Shown here: piece after piece, positions 52,501 through 60,897 of the stretch
Layout of the letters: each line of letters begins with the position of its first letter
Position numbering within the stretch: position 1 is the first letter of the stretch
Assembly: GCA_022842625.1 (NCBI GenBank)
Contig: JALHPG010000001.1
Span: 124,001 to 188,000 of the forward strand
From: Bacteroidia bacterium
GTDB lineage: Bacteria > Bacteroidota > Bacteroidia > B-17B0 > Aurantibacillaceae
Reading direction: 5' to 3'
Length of the DNA: 64,000 nucleotides
The notes under the pieces: model-generated
Databases searched by the model: none
Seen by the model: only the letters and a program-made list of their open reading frames with translations
What the model was told of the DNA's origin: nothing
Position numbers and translations under genes: made by a program

Positions 52501-54041
52501 TTCATCCTAAACAAGATTCACTCAGGTTCTTTGCGCCCGGAGCAAAATATAATTTAAAAAAATACATTATAAAATGTAAGAACGTTCCGTTTATAAATGT
52601 GGCCGATGCTAGAATGTTCCCTGCCGACGGAGATGTTACCATATTTAAAAATGCTGTTATGGACACTTTGCGCAAATCTTCTATTCTTGCAAATACAGTT
52701 ACTAAATTTCATACCATCCGTAATACAACTACCAATATTTTTGGCCGCCGCAGTTACCTTGCTTCAGGCGAATACCAATACTTAGATGAAAATGAGAAGG
52801 TTTACTTAATTAAATTTAACACCATCCGACCGGATACTACAGGCCAAACAATTTCTGAAGGTTTAATTGATGATAAAGAAAATTTTAAATTTAATGACCA
52901 CTTTAGTTTTGCCGGAAAGGTATATCTATTTGCAACTAATGAATTTTTATTTTACGAAGGGGGTACTAAGATCGTAAACAATTGTAAACAGATTGGTAAA
53001 TCATATCTACAATTTACCGGAGAGATCAATCCAAAAGATATACAAATACCTATCCCTAAAAAAGCTCTAGATATTAATGGCGCGGCTGTTGGAACAGGTT
53101 TGTTTTATAACCAAGACACTAACATGGTGTTCGCATCCTTTTTATCGCTGCAAGGTGCCCGAAGCTCAAAAGATGTTATAGAGGCCGATGGTATTTTAAC
53201 TTATGATAAAGAAAATTTAATGTACGAGATCTCTAACAAAGAAAAATTATTAGAGATGAGTTTGCCCGGAAACTATGTGAGTTTAAATACTGAGAATTGC
53301 GAAATTTATACCGAAGGGGTCTATAACCTTAGTAACGACTTGGGGCAGGTAAAATTAAAAGGTGTTGGTAATGCTCGTTACGGTACAGCTAAGGATAGTA
53401 TTAATTTTAATTTAATGCTTTTGGTTGATTTCTTTTTTGAAAATAGCGCCATCAAAAAAATGGCAAAAGATTTTGAATTGTATTTGGGAGGCCTAAACCC
53501 TACTCCATTCGAGGGTGATTTATTTAACCACGGCTTAATTGAGATCCTTGGAAAAGATAAGGGTGACAGAGCTTTATCTGAATTAAATTTATATGGCAAC
53601 TATAAAAAGTTTCCTGACGAATTAGAAAAAAATCTTGTGTTTAACGAAGTAAAAATGAGTTATAATCGTGCTGCAAAAGCATACGTTTCAGAAGGAATGC
53701 TGGGTCTTGGCAATATTCAAAAAACAGAGATTTTCCGTTACATGAAAGGTAAGATTCAGATTAAAAAACAAAGAGGTAAAGATATTTTGGATATTTACCT
53801 AGAGGCTGATCCAAACACATGGTATTACTTTACTTACTATAACGGAACAATGTTGGCTGTAAGCAGTAACGATCAGTTTAATAAAGATGTAAAAGAACTA
53901 AAAAGTAAAAGCAAAAAAATGGATGTTGAAAAAGGACCCTCATATCGTTTTGATGCCACCAGTGTAAAAAAGAAGGATGATTTTTTACGCAAAATGAAAC
54001 AGATAGGGGCTATGGAAGAGGAAGAGAAAAAAGAGGACTAG
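49554..54041 (+). CDS. Giant exported beta-rich protein of unknown function
   Basis: From ATG 49554 the product is 1495 residues with a signal peptide (MLFKFSKQLLALTFLMLSVCGFSQ). After an alpha-helical N-terminal part (about 25-150) the sequence is dominated by long runs of beta-strand-type repeats with many Gly, Asp and aromatic residues (TLIGVNPRGDSIAVEE, VTFVGKGGKISW, GKFEFIGKDFIFDYEE, KGRFDLTYKELTGNGKAEF), which suggests an extended periplasmic beta structure of unknown family. The C-terminus is charged (AMEEEEKKED) and has no T9SS domain, no membrane helix and no OmpA motif, so it is probably periplasmic. An ABC transporter gene follows 64 nt later. Confidence 0.7.
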   Translation: MLFKFSKQLLALTFLMLSVCGFSQKGSQLSNDTVKFISDLNNYFIENTSNRLEAETYMRTFTERWEQNYITGYYKEATIKACNLMAVKRLKPNPYLIGYFSALYSFLEKQIAAEKYINWQICLEKILAKKGVSGVQEILVLGENMFKYNAFYKTPSYVYYSYQPNYKFEYDTTLKIIFKDITLIGVNPRGDSIAVEETQGVYYPNTVTFVGKGGKISWERCGLTKEVYATIKRFNIDCKTGNYTSDTATFVGKQFFDKPQVGRFSDRIITENGELTYPRFDSYSKRLVVKNIYPDVDYDGGFGMRGPKFVGSGTNSNPARIIFKRNGVKFLEISSRSFGMGKDKIVANPGAVKFFLNKDTIYHPGLSFTYQVEKRLVTILRGDDGLQKTPFSNSFHKYDMYFEQILWQLDQPMIAFNFLPNNFQGEAFFESTDFYTREKSETIKGKETISPVTKMIEYYNANEKPAQFSVVDFAKYIKYLAVDLRPIIFKMAIYGLIYFDPETDMIKVKQRLMDYADNLKHKHDYDIITLHSVTQGKDNASLNLLNYDITVRGVKQVLLSDTQKVFIFPKNGEMLLKKNREINFSGTLSSGKFEFIGKDFIFDYEEFKVKMKTIDSIKIYVEAFEPDINGNIPFKKVQTLIENVNGELRIDAPKNKSGWGRAPTFPSFQSFKESYAFYEKRSIFKNVYNKDKFYFKLDPFAIDSLDNFRNEGLRFDGTFSSAGIFPDFREVLTLQKDYSLGFIRQTPAGGFPIYGGKGNFDQEIRLSNKGLRGGGDLNFSSSASKVPDLIFFPDSANGNASTFDVKEGDAPEFPTAHGDTVRLHFMPYRDLLQAFDIKKPFIAYKEKITFKGRFDLTYKELTGNGKAEFEKADLSSGKILFVKRRMFSDTSNFHLKAFDEDGFTFSTVNVNAKIDFDARVGDFITNGDASYVKFDKNQYIAYMDRFKWYMDSEELELGDTQKKIDTDASEKGLDLEGPQFISIHPKQDSLRFFAPGAKYNLKKYIIKCKNVPFINVADARMFPADGDVTIFKNAVMDTLRKSSILANTVTKFHTIRNTTTNIFGRRSYLASGEYQYLDENEKVYLIKFNTIRPDTTGQTISEGLIDDKENFKFNDHFSFAGKVYLFATNEFLFYEGGTKIVNNCKQIGKSYLQFTGEINPKDIQIPIPKKALDINGAAVGTGLFYNQDTNMVFASFLSLQGARSSKDVIEADGILTYDKENLMYEISNKEKLLEMSLPGNYVSLNTENCEIYTEGVYNLSNDLGQVKLKGVGNARYGTAKDSINFNLMLLVDFFFENSAIKKMAKDFELYLGGLNPTPFEGDLFNHGLIEILGKDKGDRALSELNLYGNYKKFPDELEKNLVFNEVKMSYNRAAKAYVSEGMLGLGNIQKTEIFRYMKGKIQIKKQRGKDILDIYLEADPNTWYYFTYYNGTMLAVSSNDQFNKDVKELKSKSKKMDVEKGPSYRFDATSVKKKDDFLRKMKQIGAMEEEEKKED

Positions 54042-54105
54042 CTTTAACATTCAAGAAATTAGATATAACAAAAATTATGATTAATTTAATGCCTGTTTTA
54101 ATTTT

Positions 54106-57100
54106 ATGAGTGAGGAAATTCTAAGGGCGTTAATGCAACTGTTTGCAATTATTGCAAAGCAAGACGAAGGAAGTGGCGACTTTGAGCGTAACTTTGTTCG
54201 GTCGTTTTTATCGTTTCAATTAAATAAAACCAAAACCGAAGAATACCTTTTACTTTACGATAATTTTTTATTAGGTAAAGATGAAAAGCCGGCTAAAACA
54301 GTAGAAGGCGAAGAAGCTCCGGCACCTAGAAAAAGAAAACTAACCTCTGTTTCTGATTCCTTAAAAACTCTTACTATTTGCATTAAGATCAACAAAACTC
54401 TTGCGCAAAAACAAAAAGTAATTGTGCTTGTTCGTTTATATGAATTATTAAAAGCAAACAATTCATTTACCGAACAACGTATTGATATTATTAATACAGC
54501 CGCCGAAACCTTTAATATACCTGAAGAAGAAAGGCGTGCAGTAGAAGCATTTTTTACGCGAGCCTCTATCCCTGAAGATCTTGCGCAATATTTTGTGGTA
54601 ATAGATGATAATGCAGATAGGATCACTAAAGCAAACCACATTCATTCTGAGGGATTAGATGGGGTTATTCTAACAATTCGTTTCCCAAGCGTAAATTTAT
54701 TATTTACAACTTACGCAGGTAATAACGAATTACACATTAACGGTATTCCTGTTAACCAGTCTATTGTTTATTTATTAGCGCCGGGCAGCACAATTCGTGT
54801 GCCGAGAGGCACCTTGTATTATTCCGACATAGTTGAACAGTTCTTACAAAAAGCTCAGGTAAATAAACTAAGTTTTGTTGTAGAAAATTTAGAATACAAA
54901 TTTCCCGGTGGAAAAATTGGGTTAAGGGATATTAATATTTCAGAGTCTAACAGTGCTTTGGTTGGAATCATGGGCGCCAGCGGTGCAGGTAAAACCACCT
55001 TACTTAATGTACTGTCCGGTATTGAAACCGCAAGCGGCGGTAGTATTCGTATTAACGGTTTAGATGTAACAAAAGATAAAACACAAATTAAAGGCTTAAT
55101 TGGTTACATCTCGCAAGACGATCTTTTAATTGAGGAGCTAACCGTTTATCAAAATCTATACATCAATGCACAACTTTGTTTTAAAGATAAATCGCCGGAA
55201 GAATTAAAAGAAGTTGTTTTAGCTACTTTAGAAAACTTAGGCTTACTCGAAACAAAAGATATTATTGTTGGAAATGCCCTTAATAAAAAAATAAGCGGTG
55301 GTCAACGTAAAAGATTAAATATTGCTTTAGACCTAATTCGCGAACCGGCAATTTTATTTGTTGATGAACCCACCTCGGGTCTATCATCGCGCGACTCGGA
55401 AAATGTTATGGACCTTCTTAAAGAACTATCATTAAAAGGGAACTTAATTTTTGTAGTAATCCATCAGCCATCATCCGACATTTTTAAAATGTTTGATAAA
55501 ATTTGCGTGTTAGATGTGGGTGGATATAATATTTACTATGGCAATCCGGTGGAAGCCGTAATGTATTTTAAGCAAGCTGCCAATCACGCCAATTGCGATG
55601 TGGGAGAGTGCGAGCTTTGCGGCAACGTTAATCCCGAATTAATTTTTAATATTTTAGAGAGTCAGGAAGTTGATGAGTACGGTAATTACACCGGAAACAG
55701 AAAAATGCAGCCCGAAGAATGGCATAGTGCATTTAAGACCAATATTAAATTTCCCGATTTTAAGGAGGTAAAAGAAACCATTGTTAATGCCTTTAAAATT
55801 CCAGGCATTTTAAAACAATTAATGGTTTTTATTAAACGCGATGTGCTTTCTAAAATTGGCAATAAACAATATTTACTCATAAATTTTTTAGAAGCACCGG
55901 TTCTTGCGTTGTTGTTATCTTTCGTAATCCGCTATACTTCTCGCGTTAAAGGCTCTGAATATATTTTTAGAGATAATGATAATGTGCCTGCTTATATTTT
56001 TATGTGCGTTATTGTTATGCTGTTTATTGGCTTAACCGTTAGTGCCGAAGAAATTTTTAAAGACCGCAAAATTTTAAAACGTGAGCGCTTTTTAAATTTA
56101 AGCCCCTTTGCATATTATCTTTCTAAAATTAAAATACTCTTTGTTTTATCTGCCATACAAAGTTTATTATTTATTTTAATTGGCAATTATGTTATTGAAC
56201 TAAAAGGCATGAATTTTGAATGCTGGTTCATGCTCTTTACTGTTGCTTGTTCGGCCAATTTAATAGGTTTAAATATTTCAAGCGCCTTTAATTCAGCTGT
56301 TACCATTTACATTTTAATTCCGCTATTAATTATTCCGCAGCTAATATTGGGCGGCGCCATGTTTACCTTTGATAAATTAAACTCAGCAATTGGCGGCGGC
56401 TCGGGCGTGCCTTACGTAGCAAGCATGATGCCTTCGCGCTGGGCTTACGAGGGCTTAATGGTTCAACAATTTAGATCTAATAACTTCAAGGAACCTTTCT
56501 TTCAGATTGATAAAGATATTAGTCAGGTAAATAATAAAATGACCTATTACATCCCTGAATTAGTGCAAATAAGTACCGATGCTTTGCGCCTATCTAAAGA
56601 AAAAGATGCCAAGTCGCAAGAAGAATTAAAAGATAAACTGGCTATTATTAAAAACGAATTAAAAAGAGAGGCTTTAATTAATAAAGATGTAGTGTATAAG
56701 GACTTAAGTTATTTAACCCCTAAAAACTACAGCAACATTACTTTCGAGAACTTAAACAACTATTACATCCGCTTAAATCGTTATTATAATTTTCAGTTCA
56801 TACGTCACGATCTTAAACGAAACTTAAAACTCTCAAATATATTAGATACTAAAGAGGGTCAAGAAATGTACCAAAAAGTTAAAAACAAATTCTCAAATGA
56901 GTATTTAGAGGACGTTGTTAGAAAAGAATATGTTAAAAACAAGTACATTATTGAGGATAATTTCTTAAATCAGCAAATAGACGCTATTTATATAAACCCG
57001 CCAAAACAGACCATTTCCTACAATATTCACTTCTTTTCACCCTATAAATACCTGTTTGGTAAAGAAATTAGCACTTTTTGGTTTAACTGCATCGTTATTT

Positions 57101-57180
57101 GGGTAATTTCCTTCGTTTTGTTCATTTTTTTATATTTTGAAGTTCTCAAAAAAACTTTAAATTTGTTTAACAAGCGTTAG
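54106..57180 (+). CDS. TerB-like domain/ABCG-type transporter fusion
   Basis: This 1024-residue protein has three parts: an N-terminal TerB-like helical domain (about 1-165, EEILRALMQLFAIIAKQDEG and NIPEEERRAVEAFFTRA); a short beta domain (about 175-255); and an ABCG-like half-transporter. The ABC domain shows Walker A GIMGASGAGKTTLLNVLSG (about 286-304), Q-loop GYISQDDLL, signature ISGGQRKRLNIAL, Walker B ILFVDEPTSGLSSRDS and FVVIHQPSSD. A Cys cluster NCDVGECELCG and a membrane domain with helices near 595-775 and 985-1010 follow. The substrate is unknown. The order nucleotide-binding domain then membrane domain is that of the ABCG/White family. Confidence 0.87.
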   Translation: MSEEILRALMQLFAIIAKQDEGSGDFERNFVRSFLSFQLNKTKTEEYLLLYDNFLLGKDEKPAKTVEGEEAPAPRKRKLTSVSDSLKTLTICIKINKTLAQKQKVIVLVRLYELLKANNSFTEQRIDIINTAAETFNIPEEERRAVEAFFTRASIPEDLAQYFVVIDDNADRITKANHIHSEGLDGVILTIRFPSVNLLFTTYAGNNELHINGIPVNQSIVYLLAPGSTIRVPRGTLYYSDIVEQFLQKAQVNKLSFVVENLEYKFPGGKIGLRDINISESNSALVGIMGASGAGKTTLLNVLSGIETASGGSIRINGLDVTKDKTQIKGLIGYISQDDLLIEELTVYQNLYINAQLCFKDKSPEELKEVVLATLENLGLLETKDIIVGNALNKKISGGQRKRLNIALDLIREPAILFVDEPTSGLSSRDSENVMDLLKELSLKGNLIFVVIHQPSSDIFKMFDKICVLDVGGYNIYYGNPVEAVMYFKQAANHANCDVGECELCGNVNPELIFNILESQEVDEYGNYTGNRKMQPEEWHSAFKTNIKFPDFKEVKETIVNAFKIPGILKQLMVFIKRDVLSKIGNKQYLLINFLEAPVLALLLSFVIRYTSRVKGSEYIFRDNDNVPAYIFMCVIVMLFIGLTVSAEEIFKDRKILKRERFLNLSPFAYYLSKIKILFVLSAIQSLLFILIGNYVIELKGMNFECWFMLFTVACSANLIGLNISSAFNSAVTIYILIPLLIIPQLILGGAMFTFDKLNSAIGGGSGVPYVASMMPSRWAYEGLMVQQFRSNNFKEPFFQIDKDISQVNNKMTYYIPELVQISTDALRLSKEKDAKSQEELKDKLAIIKNELKREALINKDVVYKDLSYLTPKNYSNITFENLNNYYIRLNRYYNFQFIRHDLKRNLKLSNILDTKEGQEMYQKVKNKFSNEYLEDVVRKEYVKNKYIIEDNFLNQQIDAIYINPPKQTISYNIHFFSPYKYLFGKEISTFWFNCIVIWVISFVLFIFLYFEVLKKTLNLFNKR

Positions 57181-57215
57181 TTCTGGTTTATAAATATTAA
57201 AACACATTATTAAAA

Positions 57216-57626
57216 ATGAAAACAAAATTATTCCTCGGCTTTAGTTTAATTATTTCGAGCTGTTTCTTAAAAGCACAATGCGTTTCAGATAACTGCAACT
57301 CTAAACTAGGAACCTTTACCTATTTAAAAACTATTTATATAGATAACACAAAGCTGCAAGACAAGCCAAACATGGTAACCTACTTATTCAGTAAAGGATC
57401 TACCTACATGGTTTTGTGTTGCGATCAGGCAATTAAAGGCAGTCGTTTAATTGTAAATGTTTACGATAAAGAAAAAAACTTAATTGCTACAAACAAGCAA
57501 AAAAAGAAAGTTTATCCTTCGATACAATATCCTTGCAGCGCAACCGGTATTTATTATATCGAATCGTTTTATGAGGATAGCAAAGATCCTTGCGGAGTAA
57601 ACATTTTAGGTTTCTCTAAATCGTAA
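57216..57626 (+). CDS. Small exported cysteine-containing protein
   Basis: This 136-residue protein has a signal peptide (MKTKLFLGFSLIISSCFLKAQ) and about six Cys in the mature part (CVSDNCN, VLCCDQ, PCSATG, DPCGVN), likely disulphide-linked. No family is recognised. It follows the TerB-ABC gene by 35 nt on the same strand, so it may belong to that unit. Confidence 0.6.
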   Translation: MKTKLFLGFSLIISSCFLKAQCVSDNCNSKLGTFTYLKTIYIDNTKLQDKPNMVTYLFSKGSTYMVLCCDQAIKGSRLIVNVYDKEKNLIATNKQKKKVYPSIQYPCSATGIYYIESFYEDSKDPCGVNILGFSKS

Positions 57627-57653
57627 TTTTCTTATTTATCCAAAAAAAACAGT

Positions 57654-58565
57654 ATGAAAAATTTTAGCCGTTTAGGTTTATATATACTCACGCCTCTTTT
57701 TGCATGTTTTGTTAGTTGCGGTGGCGACGATGAAAAATTTATTGAGAAGCCTGAAAATAAAGATACCATTGCAACAAAAATTAAGCCCGACATTTCTGCA
57801 GAGGTAATTAATGACATTATTATGTCAATTCCTTCGCCTTTAGAAATGGCAACCATGTTAAAAGATAACGGACAGGGTTATGATGCTAATTTATTAAACC
57901 CATCAACTAACCTTATTAAATACAATACCAATTACAAAACAGCATTTAATATTGGTGTGTATAGTGCCGACTTAGGTTATATAAACATTTACGAAAAAAC
58001 CTTTTCGGCAATGAGTTATTTGCAAAACATTAAACAACTTGGTGACCAAATACACATTGGGCAGTTTTTTGATTTTGAAACCTTAAAACGTTTAGCTACT
58101 AACACAAAAAATTACGACTCGTTAATTTTTATTAGCACCGATAACTTTAATAAAATGGATGCGCATTTAAGAACGCAAAACAGAAATGAGTTAAGCGTGT
58201 TAATGATAAGCGGTGCCTGGTTAGAGGGTGTGCACATTGCATGCCAGGTGGCAAAACAAAAACCAAACAAAGAACTAACAGAGCGTTTAGGTTTTGAAAA
58301 AATTAACTTAGATAATATTTTGGTTATTTTAAATGCCTACAAAAGCGATCAGTATTTTGGAAAAATTGTAAATGAATTTGAAAAATTAAAAGAAATTTAC
58401 GCTAAAATAACCATTAGCTATACTTATGTAGAACCTGAGACCAAAGAAGTAAACGGACAACTGGTAATTGTAAACAAAAGTAAAAGTACAGTAAATATTA
58501 CTGATGAGCAGTTAAAAGAAATTATTGCAGAGGTTGCCAGAGTAAGAGAGATAATGATCAACTAA
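57654..58565 (+). CDS. Lipoprotein of unknown function
   Basis: This 303-residue protein has a lipoprotein signal (MKNFSRLGLYILTPLFACFVSCGGDD, lipobox VSC) and a mostly helical mature part (IIMSIPSPLEMATMLKDNGQGYDANLL, EQLKEIIAEVARVREIM). No family is recognised. It is 27 nt after the previous gene and is closed by a strong terminator, so the run 49554-58565 may be one transcription unit. Confidence 0.65.
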   Translation: MKNFSRLGLYILTPLFACFVSCGGDDEKFIEKPENKDTIATKIKPDISAEVINDIIMSIPSPLEMATMLKDNGQGYDANLLNPSTNLIKYNTNYKTAFNIGVYSADLGYINIYEKTFSAMSYLQNIKQLGDQIHIGQFFDFETLKRLATNTKNYDSLIFISTDNFNKMDAHLRTQNRNELSVLMISGAWLEGVHIACQVAKQKPNKELTERLGFEKINLDNILVILNAYKSDQYFGKIVNEFEKLKEIYAKITISYTYVEPETKEVNGQLVIVNKSKSTVNITDEQLKEIIAEVARVREIMIN

Positions 58566-58588
58566 TTAAAACAAAAAATATTTTTAAA

Positions 58589-58618
58589 ATGCCCGCGCAA
58601 GTTGCGGGCATTTTTTTT
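58589..58618 (+). terminator. Rho-independent terminator after the lipoprotein gene
   Basis: ATGCCCGC and GCGGGCAT (58589-58611) form an 8-bp G/C-rich stem with a 7-nt loop, followed by T8. Confidence 0.9.
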
Positions 58619-58678
58619 GTAATAAATAAACGTTTAAATTTTAAACTGCTATAGTTAACGTAAAATCATTATATAAAA

Positions 58679-59389
58679 ATGGAAAATTTAAAACCAAACG
58701 AACAAAGAGCAAAAACTGCTATCCTACTAATTTGGATTGCGCTGGCCTTTGAAGTTATTTCTTTAATATCTGCCTATTTTCAATACGACTTGCTAGATAG
58801 CGCTGCAAATGGCGCTGAGATCACACAAGAAACTGCCTCTGCAAACGACACCAGAGAGCAAATTATTGGCATTCTTAGTTTAATAGTTTCCCTTGTTTCC
58901 GGAATAACTTTTATTCAGTGGTTCAGACGAGCATACTTTAATCTTCATTTAAAAGTAGAGCATTTAGCGCATTCAGAAGGTTGGGCGGCCGGATGTTGGT
59001 TTGTGCCAATTTTGAGTTTATACAGACCATATCAAATAATGAAGGAATTGTATTCAGAAACAAAAGACTTGTTAGTAAAAAAAGATTTAAGTTTTAAAGA
59101 GACATTTTCTCAAGCATCCCTAGGTATTTGGTGGACCCTATGGATCAGTAACAATATTATTGGTCAGTTTATTTTCCGTTATTCTATGAGAGCAGAAACA
59201 ATTCATGAACTAACCGTTAGCACAATTGCAAGCATGATTGGAAACATTATTGGTATTCCACTTGCTATTATAACAATAAAAGTTATTAAAGATTATTCAA
59301 ATGTAGAACCACTGTTGAATGAACTGGTGGAAGGTGCTGATATTAAAAAAGGAGAAGTAACACCAATACCTCCTGTTGATTTGGCGTAA
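58679..59389 (+). CDS. DUF4328 membrane protein
   Basis: This 236-residue protein has four hydrophobic segments (about 13-35, 62-84, 100-120 and 150-200) and the DUF4328 pattern WFRRAYFNLHLK, EGWAAGCWFVPILSLYRPYQIMKELY and IWWTLWISNNI. The domain has no known function. Its stop precedes the dlt-like cluster by 84 nt, and the promoter of that cluster begins at the end of this gene. Confidence 0.8.
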   Translation: MENLKPNEQRAKTAILLIWIALAFEVISLISAYFQYDLLDSAANGAEITQETASANDTREQIIGILSLIVSLVSGITFIQWFRRAYFNLHLKVEHLAHSEGWAAGCWFVPILSLYRPYQIMKELYSETKDLLVKKDLSFKETFSQASLGIWWTLWISNNIIGQFIFRYSMRAETIHELTVSTIASMIGNIIGIPLAIITIKVIKDYSNVEPLLNELVEGADIKKGEVTPIPPVDLA

Positions 59390-59411
59390 TCCCCTCTTTT
59401 TAATATATTTG
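59380..59411 (+). promoter_or_regulatory. Promoter of the dlt-like operon
   Basis: TTTG at 59380-59383 and TATATTTG at 59404-59411 (TAnnTTTG) are 20 nt apart, an excellent -33/-7 pair. It leaves a leader of about 60 nt that contains a hairpin before the first start codon at 59474. Confidence 0.6.
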
Positions 59412-59415
59412 ATGA

Positions 59416-59438
59416 GGCCATGCCGCCTTGGCATTGCC
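59416..59438 (+). promoter_or_regulatory. Hairpin in the dlt leader
   Basis: GGC-ATGCC at 59416-59424 pairs with GGCAT-GCC at 59430-59438 around GCCTT. There is no T run after it, so it is a leader structure rather than a terminator; it may affect translation of dltC. Low certainty. Confidence 0.3.
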
Positions 59439-59473
59439 CCATTTAACAACAAAAAATACTATTAAACATATTT

Positions 59474-59710
59474 ATGGACGATATTAAGGTCTTTATACAA
59501 GAAGAGGTAATGAATTTAGCTTTTAAAAAAGTTGGTTATGATGAGTCGTTGGTTAGATCAAAATTATTGGATTCTATTTCAACTGTTGACCTTTTGGTCG
59601 CCATTGAAGAAAAAATCGGTAAGCAGGTTCCGCAACATTTATTTATTGAAGAGAATTTTGATACAATAGACCTTATTTACGATACATTAAAAAAGAATAA
59701 TTTGTATTAA
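59474..59710 (+). CDS. dltC: D-alanyl carrier protein-like (DltC-like)
   Basis: This 78-residue acidic protein has an acyl-carrier fold with the phosphopantetheine site KLLDSISTVDLLVAIEEKIG; Ser34 is the expected attachment residue. The segment following it (QVPQHLFIEENFDTIDLIYDTLKK) matches DltC more closely than fatty-acid ACP. DltC carries D-alanine activated by DltA. The next gene begins on its last base (TAATG). The position next to dltD, dltX, dltB and dltA makes the assignment firm. Confidence 0.85.
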   Translation: MDDIKVFIQEEVMNLAFKKVGYDESLVRSKLLDSISTVDLLVAIEEKIGKQVPQHLFIEENFDTIDLIYDTLKKNNLY

Positions 59711-60897
59711 TGAAAAAAATAATACTGCTTTATTTTGTTCCGTTATTTATTGTTTTGTTTTGTTTTTTTAAATTTAGCGATAAAATAAATTCTGTTTTTT
59801 TTGATCAGGAACAAAATGCAGCAGTTGATCCTTCCTTTAATTGCATCGCAAATTTTGGAAACTCCCCCTATTATGAAGATCAGTTCTTAAACACATCAGA
59901 TAGCAATGAAACTATTTTTATTTTAGGTTCGTCTGAATTAGCACCCGAAACAGAAGCGCATCCTTATAATTTTATATCCACACATTTTAAAACAAAACTC
60001 AAAGGCGTTGGCCATGCAGGCAATCAATGTTTTTCAATCTATTCGCAATTACTAGCCAACGAAAAACGTTTAAAAAACGCCCCTATCGTAATTGTGTTAT
60101 CGCCGGGTTGGTTTTCTGAATATGCAAAAGGCACCTCGTCATCCATTTTTTTAGAATTTAATTCTTCGCGATTTCTGACCCGGATTTTTCAAAATAAAAC
60201 TCTTCCTGAATTTAAAGCATATGAAGCAAAACGAATTTCTGATCTTTACACAGAATTTAGTAATGCTGACTTAATATTAACCATGTTTTATTTAGAAGCT
60301 CAGGCTTCAAAAAATATTTTCTTCAAAGCCTTCTATTTTCCAATAATTGAAACCATCAAAGTACTAAACACTTTAAAGTTAGATCTAAAAAAATCAAATT
60401 ATAAAGAAACTACGTCGGTAAATAGAAAAACAATTGTTGCTGAATCGGTAACTATTAATTGGGACAGCCTTTTTGTTTCGGCTAAACAACAACAAATTAG
60501 TAACTCAAATAATAATAAATGGTTTATTGAAAACGGCTATTACTCAGAACATGTGAATGGGAAAACCCGAACAATACCCTTAGTTAATGATGATGTAAAT
60601 CAAGAATTAAAAGATCTAAAAATGTTACTTAAACTTTTAAAAACAAAAGAAGTAAATGCTTCTTTCATCATGTTGCCACTAAGTCCTTATTGCTACACTA
60701 ATACAAAAGAGCTTACGCCACTTATTACTGCAATAAATAATGAACTTAAAAACAATAATTTTCCTTGCTTGAATTTATGGCAGGATGATTCAATAAATTT
60801 TGACAACGGTATTTTATCAGACGTAATGCACTTAAGCAAATATGGCTGGTACAAGGCAGATAAATTTATTGTTGAAACTTATAAACTCTCAAAATGA
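59710..60897 (+). CDS. dltD: DltD-like SGNH-fold surface transferase
   Basis: This 395-residue protein has an N-terminal membrane anchor (about 4-22) and an extracytoplasmic domain with the DltD motifs: FILGSSELAPETEAHPYNFI (nucleophilic Ser in GSSE, about residues 74-75), the GAGNQC-like GVGHAGNQCFSIY and, near the end, DVMHLSKYGWYKAD, with Asp371 and His374 of the catalytic triad. In the Gram-positive pathway DltD delivers the D-alanyl group to the acceptor polymer. The acceptor in this organism is unknown. It ends with TGA inside the ATGA overlap of the next gene. Confidence 0.83.
   Translation: MKKIILLYFVPLFIVLFCFFKFSDKINSVFFDQEQNAAVDPSFNCIANFGNSPYYEDQFLNTSDSNETIFILGSSELAPETEAHPYNFISTHFKTKLKGVGHAGNQCFSIYSQLLANEKRLKNAPIVIVLSPGWFSEYAKGTSSSIFLEFNSSRFLTRIFQNKTLPEFKAYEAKRISDLYTEFSNADLILTMFYLEAQASKNIFFKAFYFPIIETIKVLNTLKLDLKKSNYKETTSVNRKTIVAESVTINWDSLFVSAKQQQISNSNNNKWFIENGYYSEHVNGKTRTIPLVNDDVNQELKDLKMLLKLLKTKEVNASFIMLPLSPYCYTNTKELTPLITAINNELKNNNFPCLNLWQDDSINFDNGILSDVMHLSKYGWYKADKFIVETYKLSK

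Noticed and set aside
59416-59438. Terminator between DUF4328 and dltC
   Set aside because: The hairpin has no following T tract and lies downstream of a good promoter, so it is a leader structure if anything.
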